Shown here: one piece after another, positions 16,543 to 25,425 of the stretch
Layout: every line of letters begins with the position of its first letter
Numbering within the stretch: the first letter of the stretch is position 1
Source of the DNA: DASZTV01 sp035548125
GTDB taxonomy: Bacteria; Actinomycetota; Actinomycetes; JAFAQI01
Direction: 5' to 3'
Assembly: GCA_035548125.1 (NCBI GenBank)
Contig: DASZTV010000029.1
Location: forward strand, 1-59,304
Length of the DNA: 59,304 nt
Position numbers and translations under genes: made by a program
Notes under the pieces: model-generated
Told to the model about the DNA's origin: nothing
What the model saw: only the letters and a program-made list of their open reading frames with translations
Database searches by the model: none

Positions 16543-17331
16543 TCAGCACCCGTCGCCCGGCGGCGCCGGGAACCGGTCAGCGCGGCCGTGATGCCCCGCA
16601 CGGTGCAGCGCGCGCCGCGCGGCCTTGCCCAGCGGCGAGGCGTACAGCTGCGTGGCGCTGCACCCGCCCTGGTGCAGCCCGCCGACCACCCCGACGACCC
16701 GCCGCCGGGAACCGTGGCCGGCGAGCCAAGGTCCGCCGCTTGTCCCGTCCCTGAAGCCGTTGCAGCGGAAGCCGCTGAACGTGCCCTTGCGATAGGTCGT
16801 CGAACGGCAGTGGATGCCCGAACCGCCCACACCTAGCGGATAGCCGATCGCAGTCGCCGTCGTGCCGGGAGGCGGGGTACGTCCGAGCCGGTTGCCGCCG
16901 GTCACGTCCTGCAGGTAGCGGAGCCGGCCATCGACGCGTTTCGGCGCGACGACCAGGAAGGCGAAGTCGTCGTGGTCGTCGAAGCGGCGGATCCACGCCG
17001 GAGCGGCGTAGGCGGCGACGACGTCCCACTTGCCGTACGGCGCCTTGCCGTCGTGGAACCCCGGCGCGAACTGGTAGCCCTTGCCGGTACCGCTGCGGAT
17101 ACAGTGCGCCGCCGTCATGATCACGCTGTGGTCGGCGCTGCGCACCACGCTGGCCGTGCAGATGTGAAGCGGGAACAGCCCGGTGATGAACAATGCGCCG
17201 ACGCTCGGGGTGCCCGCGAACGTGGTGGCGCTCGGCACCTGCCGCGTCACCGCCGTCGCGGCCGGCGCCGCTCCGGCCAGGCACGCGACCGTCAGCGCCA
17301 CGGCAATCGCGCCGAAGCGACCGGGCCTCAC
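16543..17331 (-). CDS. Secreted trypsin-like serine protease
   Basis: This 262-residue secreted protease has a signal peptide (about 1-27, ending AAPAATA). The catalytic triad is visible as His76 in MTAAHCI, Asp122 in HDDFAFL and Ser198 in DGTSGGPW. This is the chymotrypsin fold, and the enzyme is small with no extra domain. The cysteines flanking the histidine and serine suggest disulfides. GTG at 17331 overlaps the dxs stop as GTGA. Being translationally coupled to the isoprenoid enzyme dxs is unexpected for an exported protease and probably reflects compact packing. Confidence 0.9.
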   Translation of the reverse strand: MRPGRFGAIAVALTVACLAGAAPAATAVTRQVPSATTFAGTPSVGALFITGLFPLHICTASVVRSADHSVIMTAAHCIRSGTGKGYQFAPGFHDGKAPYGKWDVVAAYAAPAWIRRFDDHDDFAFLVVAPKRVDGRLRYLQDVTGGNRLGRTPPPGTTATAIGYPLGVGGSGIHCRSTTYRKGTFSGFRCNGFRDGTSGGPWLAGHGSRRRVVGVVGGLHQGGCSATQLYASPLGKAARRALHRAGHHGRADRFPAPPGDGC

Positions 17332-19220
17332 CCGGAGCTGACGGAGGTCGCTCCGGCGGCGGCTTCGACGACCGCCCGCGCGATCTCCTGCGCCGACAGG
17401 CCGCACTCGACCAGGAGCGACGAACGTTCGCCGTGCCGGATGAACTGCTGCGGCAGCGCGACCTGCCGCACCGGTACGTCGATCCGGCGTGCCTGGAGCT
17501 CGCGGGTGATGGCAGCGCCGACGCCGCCCGCCTCGACGCCGTCCTCGATGACCACGACCTGCTCGTGTGCTGCCGCGAGGGCGGGGAGCGCGGCGTCGAC
17601 AGGAAGCACCCAGCGCGGGTCCACGACCGTGACCCCGAGCCCTTGCGCAGCGATCCGGCCGCCGACGTCGAGGGCGAGCTCGGCCTGCGGCCCGACCGCG
17701 ACGATCAGCACGTCGCTGTCCTCGTCCCGGCGCAGCACGTCCATCTCACCGATCCGGTCGACCGCCGCGATGTCATCGTCGATCGACGCCTTGGGGAAGC
17801 GCACCGCCGTGGGGCCGCGGTCGTCCTCGACCGCCTCACGCAGCAGCTGGCGCAGCCGACTGGCGTCCCGCGGAGCGGCGACCCGCATGCCCGGCACGAT
17901 GCCGAGCAGCGCCAGGTCCCACATGCCGTGGTGCGACGAGCCGTCGGGACCGGTGATGCCGGAACGGTCGAGCACGAAGGTCACCGGCTGACGGTGCATC
18001 GCGACGTCGAGCAGCACCTGGTCGAACGCGCGGTTGAGGAAGGTCGAGTAGATGCAGACGACCGGGTGGAGCCCGCCCATCGCCATGCCGGCGGCGGAGG
18101 TCACCGCGTGCTGCTCGGCGATCCCGACATCGAAGACCCGGTCCGGGAACCGCTCGGCGAACGCATGCAGCCCGACTGGACGCAGCATCGCCGCCGTGAT
18201 CGCGACGACGTCGGGGCGCGCCTCGCCAATGGCGAGCATCTCCTCGGCGAACACGTGCGTCCAGGTCGGCGGGCCGACCGTGACGGGCTTGCCGGTGAGC
18301 GGGTCGATGACGTTGACGCTGTGGAACTGGTCGGCCTCGTCGTCGACGGCGGGGGCGTAGCCGCGACCCTTCTCCGTCAGGCAGTGCACGATGACCGGGC
18401 CGCCGAACCGCCGCGCCTTGCGCAACGCGTGCTCGAGGGCGGTGACGTCGTGACCGTCGATCGGCCCCACGTACTTCAGCCCGAGGTCCTCGAACATGAC
18501 CTGCGGCTGGATCAGGTCCTTCAGGCCCTTCTTCATGCCGTGCAGCGCCTCGTAGATCGGCTGGCCCACGACCGGGGTGCGCGCCAGCGAGGTACGCACC
18601 ACGTCCAGCAGTTGCTCGTACGACGGCGACAGCCGCAACGCCGCGAGGTGGGCGGCGAGGCCGCCGACCGTCGGGGCGTAGGAGCGTCCGTTGTCGTTGA
18701 CGACGATGATCACCGGGCGCTGCGGGGCGCCGGCGATCGTGTTAAGCGCCTCCCAGCACATGCCGCCGGTGAGCGATCCGTCGCCGACGACGGCGATGAC
18801 GGCGCGATCCGGATCGTCGCTGAGCGCGATCGCCTTCGCCAGGCCGTCGGCGTAGGACAGCGCGGTCGAGGCGTGGGAGTTCTCCACCCAGTCGTGCGGG
18901 CTCTCCGACCGCGACGGGTAGCCCGACAGGCCGCCCGCCTGACGGAGCTGCTCGAAGTCCTCACGGCGGCCGGTGAGCAGCTTGTGGACGTACGCCTGAT
19001 GCCCGGTGTCCCAGATGATCGGGTCCCGCGGCGAATCGAAGACCCGGTGCAGCGCGAGGGTCAGCTCGACCACGCCAAGGTTGGGTCCGAGATGTCCGCC
19101 GGTCTTGGACACCGCAGCGACGAGGAACTCTCGGATCTCTCGCGCGAGATCACCGAGGTGCGACGCATCGAGCGCCTTGAGGTCGGCAGGGGAACCGACG
19201 GCCTCGAGCAGCCCGGTCAT
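17328..19220 (-). CDS. dxs: 1-deoxy-D-xylulose-5-phosphate synthase
   Basis: This 630-residue thiamine-diphosphate enzyme condenses pyruvate and glyceraldehyde 3-phosphate, the first step of the MEP isoprenoid pathway. Motifs include KTGGHLGPNLG near the N-terminus, the ThDP/Mg motif GDGSLTGGMCWEALN (about residues 145-160) and the transketolase middle-domain segment GIAEQHAVTSAAGMA. Length is full. The ATG at 19220 is preceded after seven bases by TAGACT, so the mRNA is predicted to be leaderless. It is followed by the protease gene with a 4-base overlap. Confidence 0.97.
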   Translation of the reverse strand: MTGLLEAVGSPADLKALDASHLGDLAREIREFLVAAVSKTGGHLGPNLGVVELTLALHRVFDSPRDPIIWDTGHQAYVHKLLTGRREDFEQLRQAGGLSGYPSRSESPHDWVENSHASTALSYADGLAKAIALSDDPDRAVIAVVGDGSLTGGMCWEALNTIAGAPQRPVIIVVNDNGRSYAPTVGGLAAHLAALRLSPSYEQLLDVVRTSLARTPVVGQPIYEALHGMKKGLKDLIQPQVMFEDLGLKYVGPIDGHDVTALEHALRKARRFGGPVIVHCLTEKGRGYAPAVDDEADQFHSVNVIDPLTGKPVTVGPPTWTHVFAEEMLAIGEARPDVVAITAAMLRPVGLHAFAERFPDRVFDVGIAEQHAVTSAAGMAMGGLHPVVCIYSTFLNRAFDQVLLDVAMHRQPVTFVLDRSGITGPDGSSHHGMWDLALLGIVPGMRVAAPRDASRLRQLLREAVEDDRGPTAVRFPKASIDDDIAAVDRIGEMDVLRRDEDSDVLIVAVGPQAELALDVGGRIAAQGLGVTVVDPRWVLPVDAALPALAAAHEQVVVIEDGVEAGGVGAAITRELQARRIDVPVRQVALPQQFIRHGERSSLLVECGLSAQEIARAVVEAAAGATSVSSG

Positions 19221-19227
19221 GCGGCCG

Positions 19228-19233
19228 AGTCTA
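19228..19233 (-). promoter_or_regulatory. Leaderless -10 box of dxs
   Basis: Minus-strand TAGACT lies seven bases before the dxs ATG in the 27-bp gap after the RNA methyltransferase gene. No Shine-Dalgarno sequence is present. Confidence 0.5.
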
Positions 19234-19247
19234 GGCGCCCCGGGTTT

Positions 19248-20366
19248 CTATGCGCAGGGCCGAAGCAGCGCGACGCACTCGACGTGGGCGGTCATCGGGA
19301 ACAGGTCGAACGCGCGCAGCGCCGCCAGCTCCCAGCCGTTGGCCATGAACGTGCCGATGTCGCGAGCGAGCGCCGCCGGTTCGCAGGCGACGTAGGCGAC
19401 CTGCCGCGGCTCGAGGGCGACGATGCGATCGACCACCGCCTGCCCCGCGCCCTTGCGCGGCGGGTCCAGGACCACCAGGTCGGCGTCGCCATACGTACGT
19501 TTGAGCCAGCGCGACACCTGGTCGCAGATGATCGTCACGTTGCCGAAGTCGGCGAGGTTGTGGCGTGCCGCCTCCGCCGCCCCGGCGTGGCTCTCGACCG
19601 CGACCACCTCCCCGTCGCGAACACGAGGAGCGAGAGCACCGGCGAACAGCCCGACGCCGGCGTACAGGTCCAGGCAGCGATCGGATGCGCGGATCTCGAG
19701 GAAGTCGACGACGGTGTCGACCAGGATGTCGGGCGCCCCCGGGTGCACCTGCCAGAAGCCGTCCTCGGGGATCTGCCAGGTCCGCCCGGCGGCGACTGCC
19801 TCGTCGGAGGCCTGCAGGTCCACGACCTCGACGTCCGGCCAGGTCTCGGCAACGACGGACGCGACGGGGAGCGACTCATGTGCGATGAGGCAGTGGGTGA
19901 TCGGCTCGATCTCGCTCGACCGGTGCCGGTGCAGCCCGGCCACCCCGTCCGGACCGACCGCGAGCCGCATCCGGGTCCGCCAGCCGAGCCCGTCGACGTC
20001 ACCCGGGACCGCTTCGACGGTGACGGCGCGCTCGAGGTGTGCGATGCGCCGCAGAGCGGTCGCCACGACCTCCGCCTTCAGTCGGCGCTGCTCGTCGAGA
20101 GCGACGTGCTGCCAGTCGCAGCCGCCGCAACGCCCCGGCCCCGCGAACTCGCACGGCGGCCTCACCCGATGTGACGATGCGATGAGGATTTCGACCGCGT
20201 CCGCCCGGAGGAACGACGGCTTCTCTTCGGTGATTATCGCGCGCACTCGTTCGCCGGGCAGCGCGTGACGCACCAGGACGGCACGCCCGTCCGGCGCGTG
20301 CGCGACGCAGATCCCGCCGTGCCCGACCGCGCCGACCTCGAGTTCCAGGACGCGCTTGCGCATCAC
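19248..20366 (-). CDS. 23S rRNA/tRNA m5U methyltransferase (TrmA/RlmCD family)
   Basis: This 372-residue SAM-dependent methyltransferase makes 5-methyluridine in RNA. An N-terminal TRAM-like beta domain (about 1-60) is followed by the iron-sulfur cysteines of the RumA type (Cys72, Cys80 and Cys83, plus ITHCLIA later). SAM motif I is LDLYAGVGLFAGAL, and motif IV is VLDPPRKGAG. The catalytic cysteine is in YVACEPAALARD, where most homologues have YVSCNPATLARD, so both neighbours of the nucleophile differ. Substrate (23S rRNA or tRNA) cannot be fixed from sequence. Its start overlaps the KimA-like gene stop as ATGA. Confidence 0.9.
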   Translation of the reverse strand: MMRKRVLELEVGAVGHGGICVAHAPDGRAVLVRHALPGERVRAIITEEKPSFLRADAVEILIASSHRVRPPCEFAGPGRCGGCDWQHVALDEQRRLKAEVVATALRRIAHLERAVTVEAVPGDVDGLGWRTRMRLAVGPDGVAGLHRHRSSEIEPITHCLIAHESLPVASVVAETWPDVEVVDLQASDEAVAAGRTWQIPEDGFWQVHPGAPDILVDTVVDFLEIRASDRCLDLYAGVGLFAGALAPRVRDGEVVAVESHAGAAEAARHNLADFGNVTIICDQVSRWLKRTYGDADLVVLDPPRKGAGQAVVDRIVALEPRQVAYVACEPAALARDIGTFMANGWELAALRAFDLFPMTAHVECVALLRPCA

Positions 20367-22360
20367 GACGACGGCGGCGGCGGCTTCACCTCGACGGGGC
20401 GGCGCACGTCACCTGCCGCAGGCCGGTCGACGCCGTGTACGACGCGGCCGGAGGACGCGAGCTGGTACGGCACGCTCGTCACCATCACCCCGCGCATGAA
20501 CAGCAGCCGGCCCTTCAAGCGGAGCGCGTTCTGGTTGTGCAGGATCTGCTCCCACCACCGCCCTACGACGTACTCCGGGATGAAGATCGAGACGACGTCG
20601 CGAGGACTGGAGCGGTTGATCTCCTTGATGTACTTGATGATCGGTCTGGTCACTTCGCGATACGGGGACTCGAGGATCTGCAGTGGGACCGGCACGCCCC
20701 GGTGCTCCCACTCGGCCCGCAGCGCTGCGGTCCCGTCGTGGTCGACGTCGACAGTGACCGCCACGAGACTCGACGGCCGGGTCGCCCGCGCGTAGTTGAC
20801 CGCGCGCAGCGTTGCCTTGTGCACCTTCGAGACCAGGACGACCGCATGCACCCGCGAGGGAAGCACGTCGTCCTCCTCCTCGGGGACGAGCTCGTCGCGG
20901 ACCAGGTCGTAGTGCTTCCTGATGCCGCGCATGACCAGGAAGAGCACCCCCATCGCGACGATCGCGATCCAGGCACCTTCGGTGAACTTCGAGATCACGA
21001 CGATCACGAGGACGAGCGCCGTCACGACCGCACCGATCGAGTTGATGATGCGCGAGCGCTTCATCTGTCGGCGCCGGGCGTGGTCCTCGGTCAGCGGCAG
21101 ATTGCGGTTCCAGTGCCGGATCATCCCGACCTGGCTGTTCACGAACGACACGAAGACACCGACGATGTAGAGCTGGATCAGCCGGGTCGGTGACGCCGAG
21201 AACGCGATGATCAGCAGCATCGCGAACGCGCCCAGTAGCAGGATGCCGTTGCTGAAGGCGAGCCGGTCGCCGCGCGTGTTGAGTTGGCGGGGCAGGTAGC
21301 CGTCGTGGGCCAGGATCGAGGCGAGCACCGGAAAGCCGTTGAAGGCGGTGTTTGCGGCCAGGACCAGGATCAGCGCCGTCACGGCCTGCAGGTAGTAGAA
21401 GCCGAACGACCCCTTGCCGAACACCGCCATGCCTACCTGCGCAATGACCGTCTTTTGGCCCTCGCCTTTCGGTAGCCCGATCAGATGGCTCGACGACCCG
21501 GCGATGTGCACGTGGCTGACGATCGCGAGCACGGTGATCGCCATGAACATGCCGACGGCGATCGCCCCGAGCATCGCGAGCGTCGTGGCGGCGTTCTTGC
21601 TCTTCGGCTTCTGGAAGGCCGGCACTCCGTTGCTGATCGCCTCGACGCCGGTCAGTGCCGTGCAGCCGGAGGCGAACGACCGAAGCAGCAGGAAGGCGAG
21701 TGCGAAGCCCGCGTAGTGGTGGGCCGCCGCGATCCGGTAGTGCGAGCTCTCGGCACTCAGATGGTGTCCGGTGGCCAGCTTGAGGATGCCGACCGTGATC
21801 AGGATCGCAACGCCGATCACGAACGCGTACGTCGGTACGGCGAAGGCGGTGCCGGACTCGCGGACCCCGCGCAGGTTCAGCAGCATGATCAACGCGACCA
21901 CGCTGACCGCCACGACCACGGCGTGCCCTTGCAACGAGGAGAAGGCCGACGTGACGTTGGCGACGCCGGAGCTGACCGACACGGCGACGGTGAGCACATA
22001 GTCGACCATCAGCGCGCTGGCGACGGTCAGGCCTGCCTTGCTGCCGAGGTTCGTCGTGGCGACCTCGTAGTCGCCGCCGCCGCTGGGGTAGGCGTGGACG
22101 TTCTGCCGGTACGACGCCACCACGACGAGCATGAGGAAGGCGACGCCCGCCGCGGCGTACCAGGTGTAGTGGATGAACGACAGGCCGCCGAGGGACAGCA
22201 CGAGCAGGATCTCCTCGGTCGCGTAGGCGACGGAGGACAGCGCATCGCTGGCGAAGACCGGCAGCGCGATCCGTTTCGGCAGCAGCGTCTCGCCGAGTTG
22301 GGTACTGCGAAGCGGACGACCGACGAACAGCCGCTTCGAGAGGTCACCCAGCGATGGCAC
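20363..22360 (-). CDS. KimA-like APC-family potassium transporter
   Basis: This 665-residue membrane protein of the APC superfamily resembles Bacillus subtilis KimA (YdaO), a proton-coupled potassium importer controlled by c-di-AMP. The start LGETLLPKRIALPVFASDALSSVAYATEE is the family hallmark. About twelve membrane helices span residues 30-480. A cytosolic C-terminal USP-like domain (about 500-640: VHAVVLVSKVHKATLRAVNY) follows, which in KimA binds c-di-AMP. The GTG at 22360 is chosen to match family N-termini (VPSLGDLSKR); ATG at 22381 or 22393 is possible. Two TrkA genes lie divergently next door, supporting a potassium role. Many databases label such proteins amino-acid permeases. Confidence 0.85.
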   Translation of the reverse strand: MPSLGDLSKRLFVGRPLRSTQLGETLLPKRIALPVFASDALSSVAYATEEILLVLSLGGLSFIHYTWYAAAGVAFLMLVVVASYRQNVHAYPSGGGDYEVATTNLGSKAGLTVASALMVDYVLTVAVSVSSGVANVTSAFSSLQGHAVVVAVSVVALIMLLNLRGVRESGTAFAVPTYAFVIGVAILITVGILKLATGHHLSAESSHYRIAAAHHYAGFALAFLLLRSFASGCTALTGVEAISNGVPAFQKPKSKNAATTLAMLGAIAVGMFMAITVLAIVSHVHIAGSSSHLIGLPKGEGQKTVIAQVGMAVFGKGSFGFYYLQAVTALILVLAANTAFNGFPVLASILAHDGYLPRQLNTRGDRLAFSNGILLLGAFAMLLIIAFSASPTRLIQLYIVGVFVSFVNSQVGMIRHWNRNLPLTEDHARRRQMKRSRIINSIGAVVTALVLVIVVISKFTEGAWIAIVAMGVLFLVMRGIRKHYDLVRDELVPEEEDDVLPSRVHAVVLVSKVHKATLRAVNYARATRPSSLVAVTVDVDHDGTAALRAEWEHRGVPVPLQILESPYREVTRPIIKYIKEINRSSPRDVVSIFIPEYVVGRWWEQILHNQNALRLKGRLLFMRGVMVTSVPYQLASSGRVVHGVDRPAAGDVRRPVEVKPPPPSS

Positions 22361-22415
22361 CCGGCAAGCGTACGGTCGCATGGGAGCGGCCACCGAGGGG
22401 CCGCGCCGCTGCGTG

Positions 22416-22421
22416 TAGCGT
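22416..22421 (+). promoter_or_regulatory. Leaderless -10 box of first trkA gene
   Basis: TAGCGT ends seven bases before the GTG at 22429, within a 68-bp divergent gap. There is no room for a long riboswitch leader for either gene. Confidence 0.5.
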
Positions 22422-22428
22422 CTTGTCG

Positions 22429-23100
22429 GTGCACGTCGTGATCATGGGGTGCGGCCGGGTTGGCGCGATGATCGCCACGGGCCTCGAAGCCCGCGGCCAT
22501 TCCGTCGCGATCGTCGACCAGGACGCCACGGCCTTCCGTCGCCTGCCGCGCGACTTCGCGGGCCGTCAGGTGGTCGGTGTCGGCTTCGACCGCGACACGC
22601 TGATCGAGGCCGGGATCGAGCAGGCCGAGGCGTTCGCCGCCGTCTCCAGCGGAGACAACTCCAACATCATCTCGGCGCGCGTGGCCCGCGAGACGTTCGG
22701 CATCGACAACGTCGTGGCGCGCATCTACGACCCCCGGCGTGCCGAGGTCTACACCCGGCTGGGCATTCCGACCGTCGCCACCGTGCGGTGGACCGCCGAC
22801 GAGATGATGCGGCGGCTGCTCCCGGACGGGGCGCACAGCCTCTGGAGCGACCCGACCGGGCACCTGCTGCTGATCGAGGTCGACTACGACATCGGCTGGG
22901 TCGGCCGGTCGGTCCGCGACATCGGGCTGGCCACCGAGAGCGCTCGCGTGGCGTTCCTCACGCGGTACGGCGAGGCGTTCGTTCCCAAGGGCGACACCGC
23001 GCTCCAGGACGGAGACCAGCTGCACCTGTTCGTGAAGCGCGGCGACGTGCAGCGCACCGAGCAGTTCCTCGCCGCTCCTCCCCCGGCGGATCATTCATGA
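22429..23100 (+). CDS. trkA: TrkA-family potassium uptake regulatory protein (RCK)
   Basis: This 223-residue protein has an N-terminal RCK/Rossmann domain with MGCGRVGAMIATGLE (GxGxxG) and an acidic residue after the second strand (IVDQD), as expected for NAD(H) binding. A C-terminal TrkA_C domain follows (about 140-215). It gates Trk/Ktr potassium channels in other bacteria. No TrkH/KtrB channel gene is in the window. The GTG start is set by the TAGCGT box and the position of the first beta strand. It overlaps the second TrkA gene as ATGA. In mycobacteria the equivalent pair is called ceoB/ceoC. Confidence 0.92.
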   Translation: MHVVIMGCGRVGAMIATGLEARGHSVAIVDQDATAFRRLPRDFAGRQVVGVGFDRDTLIEAGIEQAEAFAAVSSGDNSNIISARVARETFGIDNVVARIYDPRRAEVYTRLGIPTVATVRWTADEMMRRLLPDGAHSLWSDPTGHLLLIEVDYDIGWVGRSVRDIGLATESARVAFLTRYGEAFVPKGDTALQDGDQLHLFVKRGDVQRTEQFLAAPPPADHS

Positions 23101-23810
23101 AGGTCTGCATCGCCGGCGCGGGGAACGTCGGCCGGTCCATCGCGAGCGAGCTCATCGTGAACGGACACGACGTCACGCTGATCGAGCGGGAGCCGAAGGC
23201 GTTCAAGACCGACACCGTTCCGGGGGCGTCATGGTTGCTCGCGGACGCCTGCGAGCTCGCCTCCCTCGAGCAGGCGGACCTTCCGGAGTGCAACGTCGTC
23301 ATCGCCGCGACCGGCGATGACAAGGTCAACCTGGTGCTGTCGCTGCTCGCCAAGACCGAGTACGGCGTACCCCGGGTCGTCGCCCGCGTGAACCACCCGA
23401 AGAACGAATGGCTGTTCAACGAGGCCTGGGGAGTGGACGTCGCCGTGTCGACGCCACGGCTGCTCTCCGCGCTCGTCGAGGAAGCGGTGACGGTCGGTGA
23501 CCTGGTGCGGCTGCTGTCCTTCCGCGAGGGCGAGGCGAACCTCGTCGAGGTGACGCTGCCGCCCGACACCCACCTCGCGGGCTCGCGGGTCGGCACCCTG
23601 GCCTGGCCGGCCGACGTCACCCTCGTCGCGATCCTGCGCGACGCCCATGTGTTGGCACCCAGCCCGGACGACCCGCTCGAAGCCGGTGACGAGCTGCTGT
23701 TCGTCAGCGCGCCCGACCAGGAAGCGGCCCTGCACGCGCTGCTCGCCGGCGACCCCGCCGCCGGGGCCGCGACACCCGGCGGGTCAGCTGCTGGTGGCGC
23801 CGAGGATTAG
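23097..23810 (+). CDS. trkB: TrkA-family potassium uptake regulatory protein, second copy
   Basis: This 237-residue second TrkA protein starts MKVCIAGAGNVGRSIASEL with an intact GxGxxG and acidic IERE end of strand two. A TrkA_C domain lies at about 135-215, and a low-complexity Gly/Ala tail of about 20 residues ends the protein. Only about a quarter of residues look identical to the first TrkA, so a heteromeric ring is plausible. The two genes are translationally coupled. The last 27 bases overlap the convergent OB-fold gene. Confidence 0.9.
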   Translation: MKVCIAGAGNVGRSIASELIVNGHDVTLIEREPKAFKTDTVPGASWLLADACELASLEQADLPECNVVIAATGDDKVNLVLSLLAKTEYGVPRVVARVNHPKNEWLFNEAWGVDVAVSTPRLLSALVEEAVTVGDLVRLLSFREGEANLVEVTLPPDTHLAGSRVGTLAWPADVTLVAILRDAHVLAPSPDDPLEAGDELLFVSAPDQEAALHALLAGDPAAGAATPGGSAAGGAED

Positions 23811-24182
23811 CTCGTAACGCGGGTTGAAGATGACCCGCCGCCCGGCGTTGGTCGTCAACCGGCCCGTCGCGCGCAGCCGCGTGCCGGGCGCGATCCCGGC
23901 GATCTCTCGGCGACCCAGCCACACCAGGGTGACGGTGCCGCTCCCGTCATACAGGTCGACCTCCAGGCTCGGCGTGCCGGCCCGTGGCCGCAAGGTGAGC
24001 GCGCGCACCGTGCCCATGACCGTGACCTGCTTGCGGTTCTGGCACTCCATCACGGCGGTGGCGCCGTGCGAGGCCGACTCCTTCTTCAGGTCGTCGGCTT
24101 CGAGAACATCCGCCTCGCTTGCCAGCCGACGGATTGCCTTTCCGAGCCGGCCGCGTCCCTTGTCCCCACCCTTGTCACTCAC
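23784..24182 (-). CDS. OB-fold nucleic-acid-binding protein
   Basis: This 132-residue cytosolic protein has a basic N-terminal helix (KGRGRLGKAIRRLAS) and an OB-fold-like region (about 48-130) with strands around VTVMGTVRALTLRP, LEVDLYDGSGTVTLVWLG and RLRATGRLTT. It matches the small OB-fold proteins encoded beside DUF3710 and dut in many actinobacteria. The nucleic-acid role is inferred from the fold only. Start ATG overlaps the DUF3710 stop as ATGA. In several related genomes a DUF3159 membrane-protein gene follows; here the TrkA gene comes directly. Confidence 0.8.
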   Translation of the reverse strand: MSDKGGDKGRGRLGKAIRRLASEADVLEADDLKKESASHGATAVMECQNRKQVTVMGTVRALTLRPRAGTPSLEVDLYDGSGTVTLVWLGRREIAGIAPGTRLRATGRLTTNAGRRVIFNPRYELILGATSS

Positions 24183-24886
24183 TGGATCTCCGTGATCTCG
24201 GGGCCGCGCTCCTGCAGCTGGAGCCGCCGCTCCTCCGGATCGGCCGCATCATCAGCCGCGGCCGCGGCCTGCTCGACGATCTCACGCGGCAGGTGCAACG
24301 GCAGCGGGTCGCGCGGCGCCATCGCCTCGCCGCCTCGGACGACGACGATGTCCCGGAAGACCGACTCGAGGCGGGCCGCCTGCGAGGGATCGGTCGCCGC
24401 GGGCCCGGTGATCAGACCGCGCAGGAACCATCGCGGCCCGTCCACCCCGATGAAGCGCGCCTGCTCGTGGCCGCCGGTGTCGTTGGGGATCCGCGCCCGC
24501 AGCTCGGGTCCGAAGGGTCCGTCGACCTGCTCGGCCGCACCGCCGCCGTTGCGCAGCGAATCCGTGATCTCCTGCCGGACCTCCGCCCAGATGCCCGCCG
24601 ACTTCGGCGCGGCGAAGGCGTTGACCACGAGCTGGCTGGCACCGTCGGCGAGGGCTGCGGCCACCACGACGTCCTCGACGACCTCGACGCGCACCTCGAC
24701 GCGGTCGACCACCGGGATCGACACGCCGCCGAGCTCCACCCGGACCGTCGAATCGTCCTGCGGCAGATCCGCCGGGTCCCACGGTCCGGTCGTCGGGCCG
24801 TCCTCGGCTACGGCGTCGACGTCGTCGACGTCGTCGACCGCGTCGACCGCGTCGGTCTCGTCGACCTCGCGCCTACGTCGAAACAC
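24179..24886 (-). CDS. DUF3710 family protein
   Basis: This 235-residue protein of the actinobacterial DUF3710 family begins with a short basic stretch (MFRRRREVD) and an acidic Asp/Val-rich linker. The family core (about 40-200) includes LVVNAFAAPKSAGIW and VDGPRWFLRGLITGPAA. No function is known. The GTG at 24886 begins one base after the dut stop codon and has AGGGGAG five bases upstream, which fixes the start. The order dut, DUF3710, OB-fold is the usual actinobacterial arrangement. Confidence 0.85.
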   Translation of the reverse strand: MFRRRREVDETDAVDAVDDVDDVDAVAEDGPTTGPWDPADLPQDDSTVRVELGGVSIPVVDRVEVRVEVVEDVVVAAALADGASQLVVNAFAAPKSAGIWAEVRQEITDSLRNGGGAAEQVDGPFGPELRARIPNDTGGHEQARFIGVDGPRWFLRGLITGPAATDPSQAARLESVFRDIVVVRGGEAMAPRDPLPLHLPREIVEQAAAAADDAADPEERRLQLQERGPEITEIQ

Positions 24887-24887
24887 C

Positions 24888-25370
24888 TCAGCTCCCCTCC
24901 GGCATGCTGCGTCCATGGTCGGCCCAACCGCCGGTTGATCCAAAACCGCCGTCGGCGCGCACCGACTCCGGGAGCTCCGCCACCTCGACGAACCGCGCCC
25001 GTTCGATCCGCTGGACGACGAGCTGCGCGATCCGGTCGCCACGCGCCAGCCGCAGCGGCTCACGGGGATCGAGGTTGATCATGATCACCTTTATCTCTCC
25101 CCGATATCCCGCATCAATCGTGCCCGGGGAGTTCACCAGCGCCACACCGCACCGCGCCGCAAGTCCGGACCGGGGATGCACGAAGGCGGCATAGCCCTCG
25201 GGCAAGGCGATCGCGGTGCCCGTCGGCACAACCGCCCGCTCCCCCGGGGCCAGCTCGACGTCGACGGACGTCACCAGATCAGCGCCGGCATCGCCGTCGT
25301 GCGCATACGCCGGAGGCGGCAGCTCGGGGTCGAGGCGCATCAGCAGCACGTCAACGGTGGGGTCGGCCAT
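24888..25370 (-). CDS. dut: dUTP diphosphatase
   Basis: This 160-residue trimeric dUTPase hydrolyses dUTP to dUMP, keeping uracil out of DNA and feeding dTMP synthesis. All five motifs can be read: DGDAGADLV, HPRSGLAARCG, GTIDAGYRGEI, RIAQLVVQ and the C-terminal arm RADGGFGSTGG. The length is standard apart from a short tail. The ATG at 25370 is used because the protein fold begins there. Minus-strand TATCGT (25381-25386) lies ten bases upstream. DUF3710 follows after one base. Confidence 0.97.
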   Translation of the reverse strand: MADPTVDVLLMRLDPELPPPAYAHDGDAGADLVTSVDVELAPGERAVVPTGTAIALPEGYAAFVHPRSGLAARCGVALVNSPGTIDAGYRGEIKVIMINLDPREPLRLARGDRIAQLVVQRIERARFVEVAELPESVRADGGFGSTGGWADHGRSMPEGS

Positions 25371-25413
25371 GGCAGGCGGCACGATATCGACAGGCCTCCC
25401 CCGTGTCGTTCCG

Positions 25414-25419
25414 TACCCT
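25414..25419 (+). promoter_or_regulatory. Leaderless -10 box of DUF3093 gene
   Basis: TACCCT ends six bases before the GTG at 25426 in the 55-bp gap divergent from dut. Confidence 0.5.
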
Positions 25420-25425
25420 TGCCGG

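Noticed and set aside
17193..20174. 993-codon open frame on the + strand antisense to dxs and the RNA methyltransferase
   Set aside because: Arg/Asp/Val-rich shadow of strong genes on the other strand; no domain, a by-product of very high G+C.
20363..22428. ydaO-type c-di-AMP riboswitch before the KimA-like gene
   Set aside because: Only 68 bases separate the divergent starts, too short for that riboswitch.
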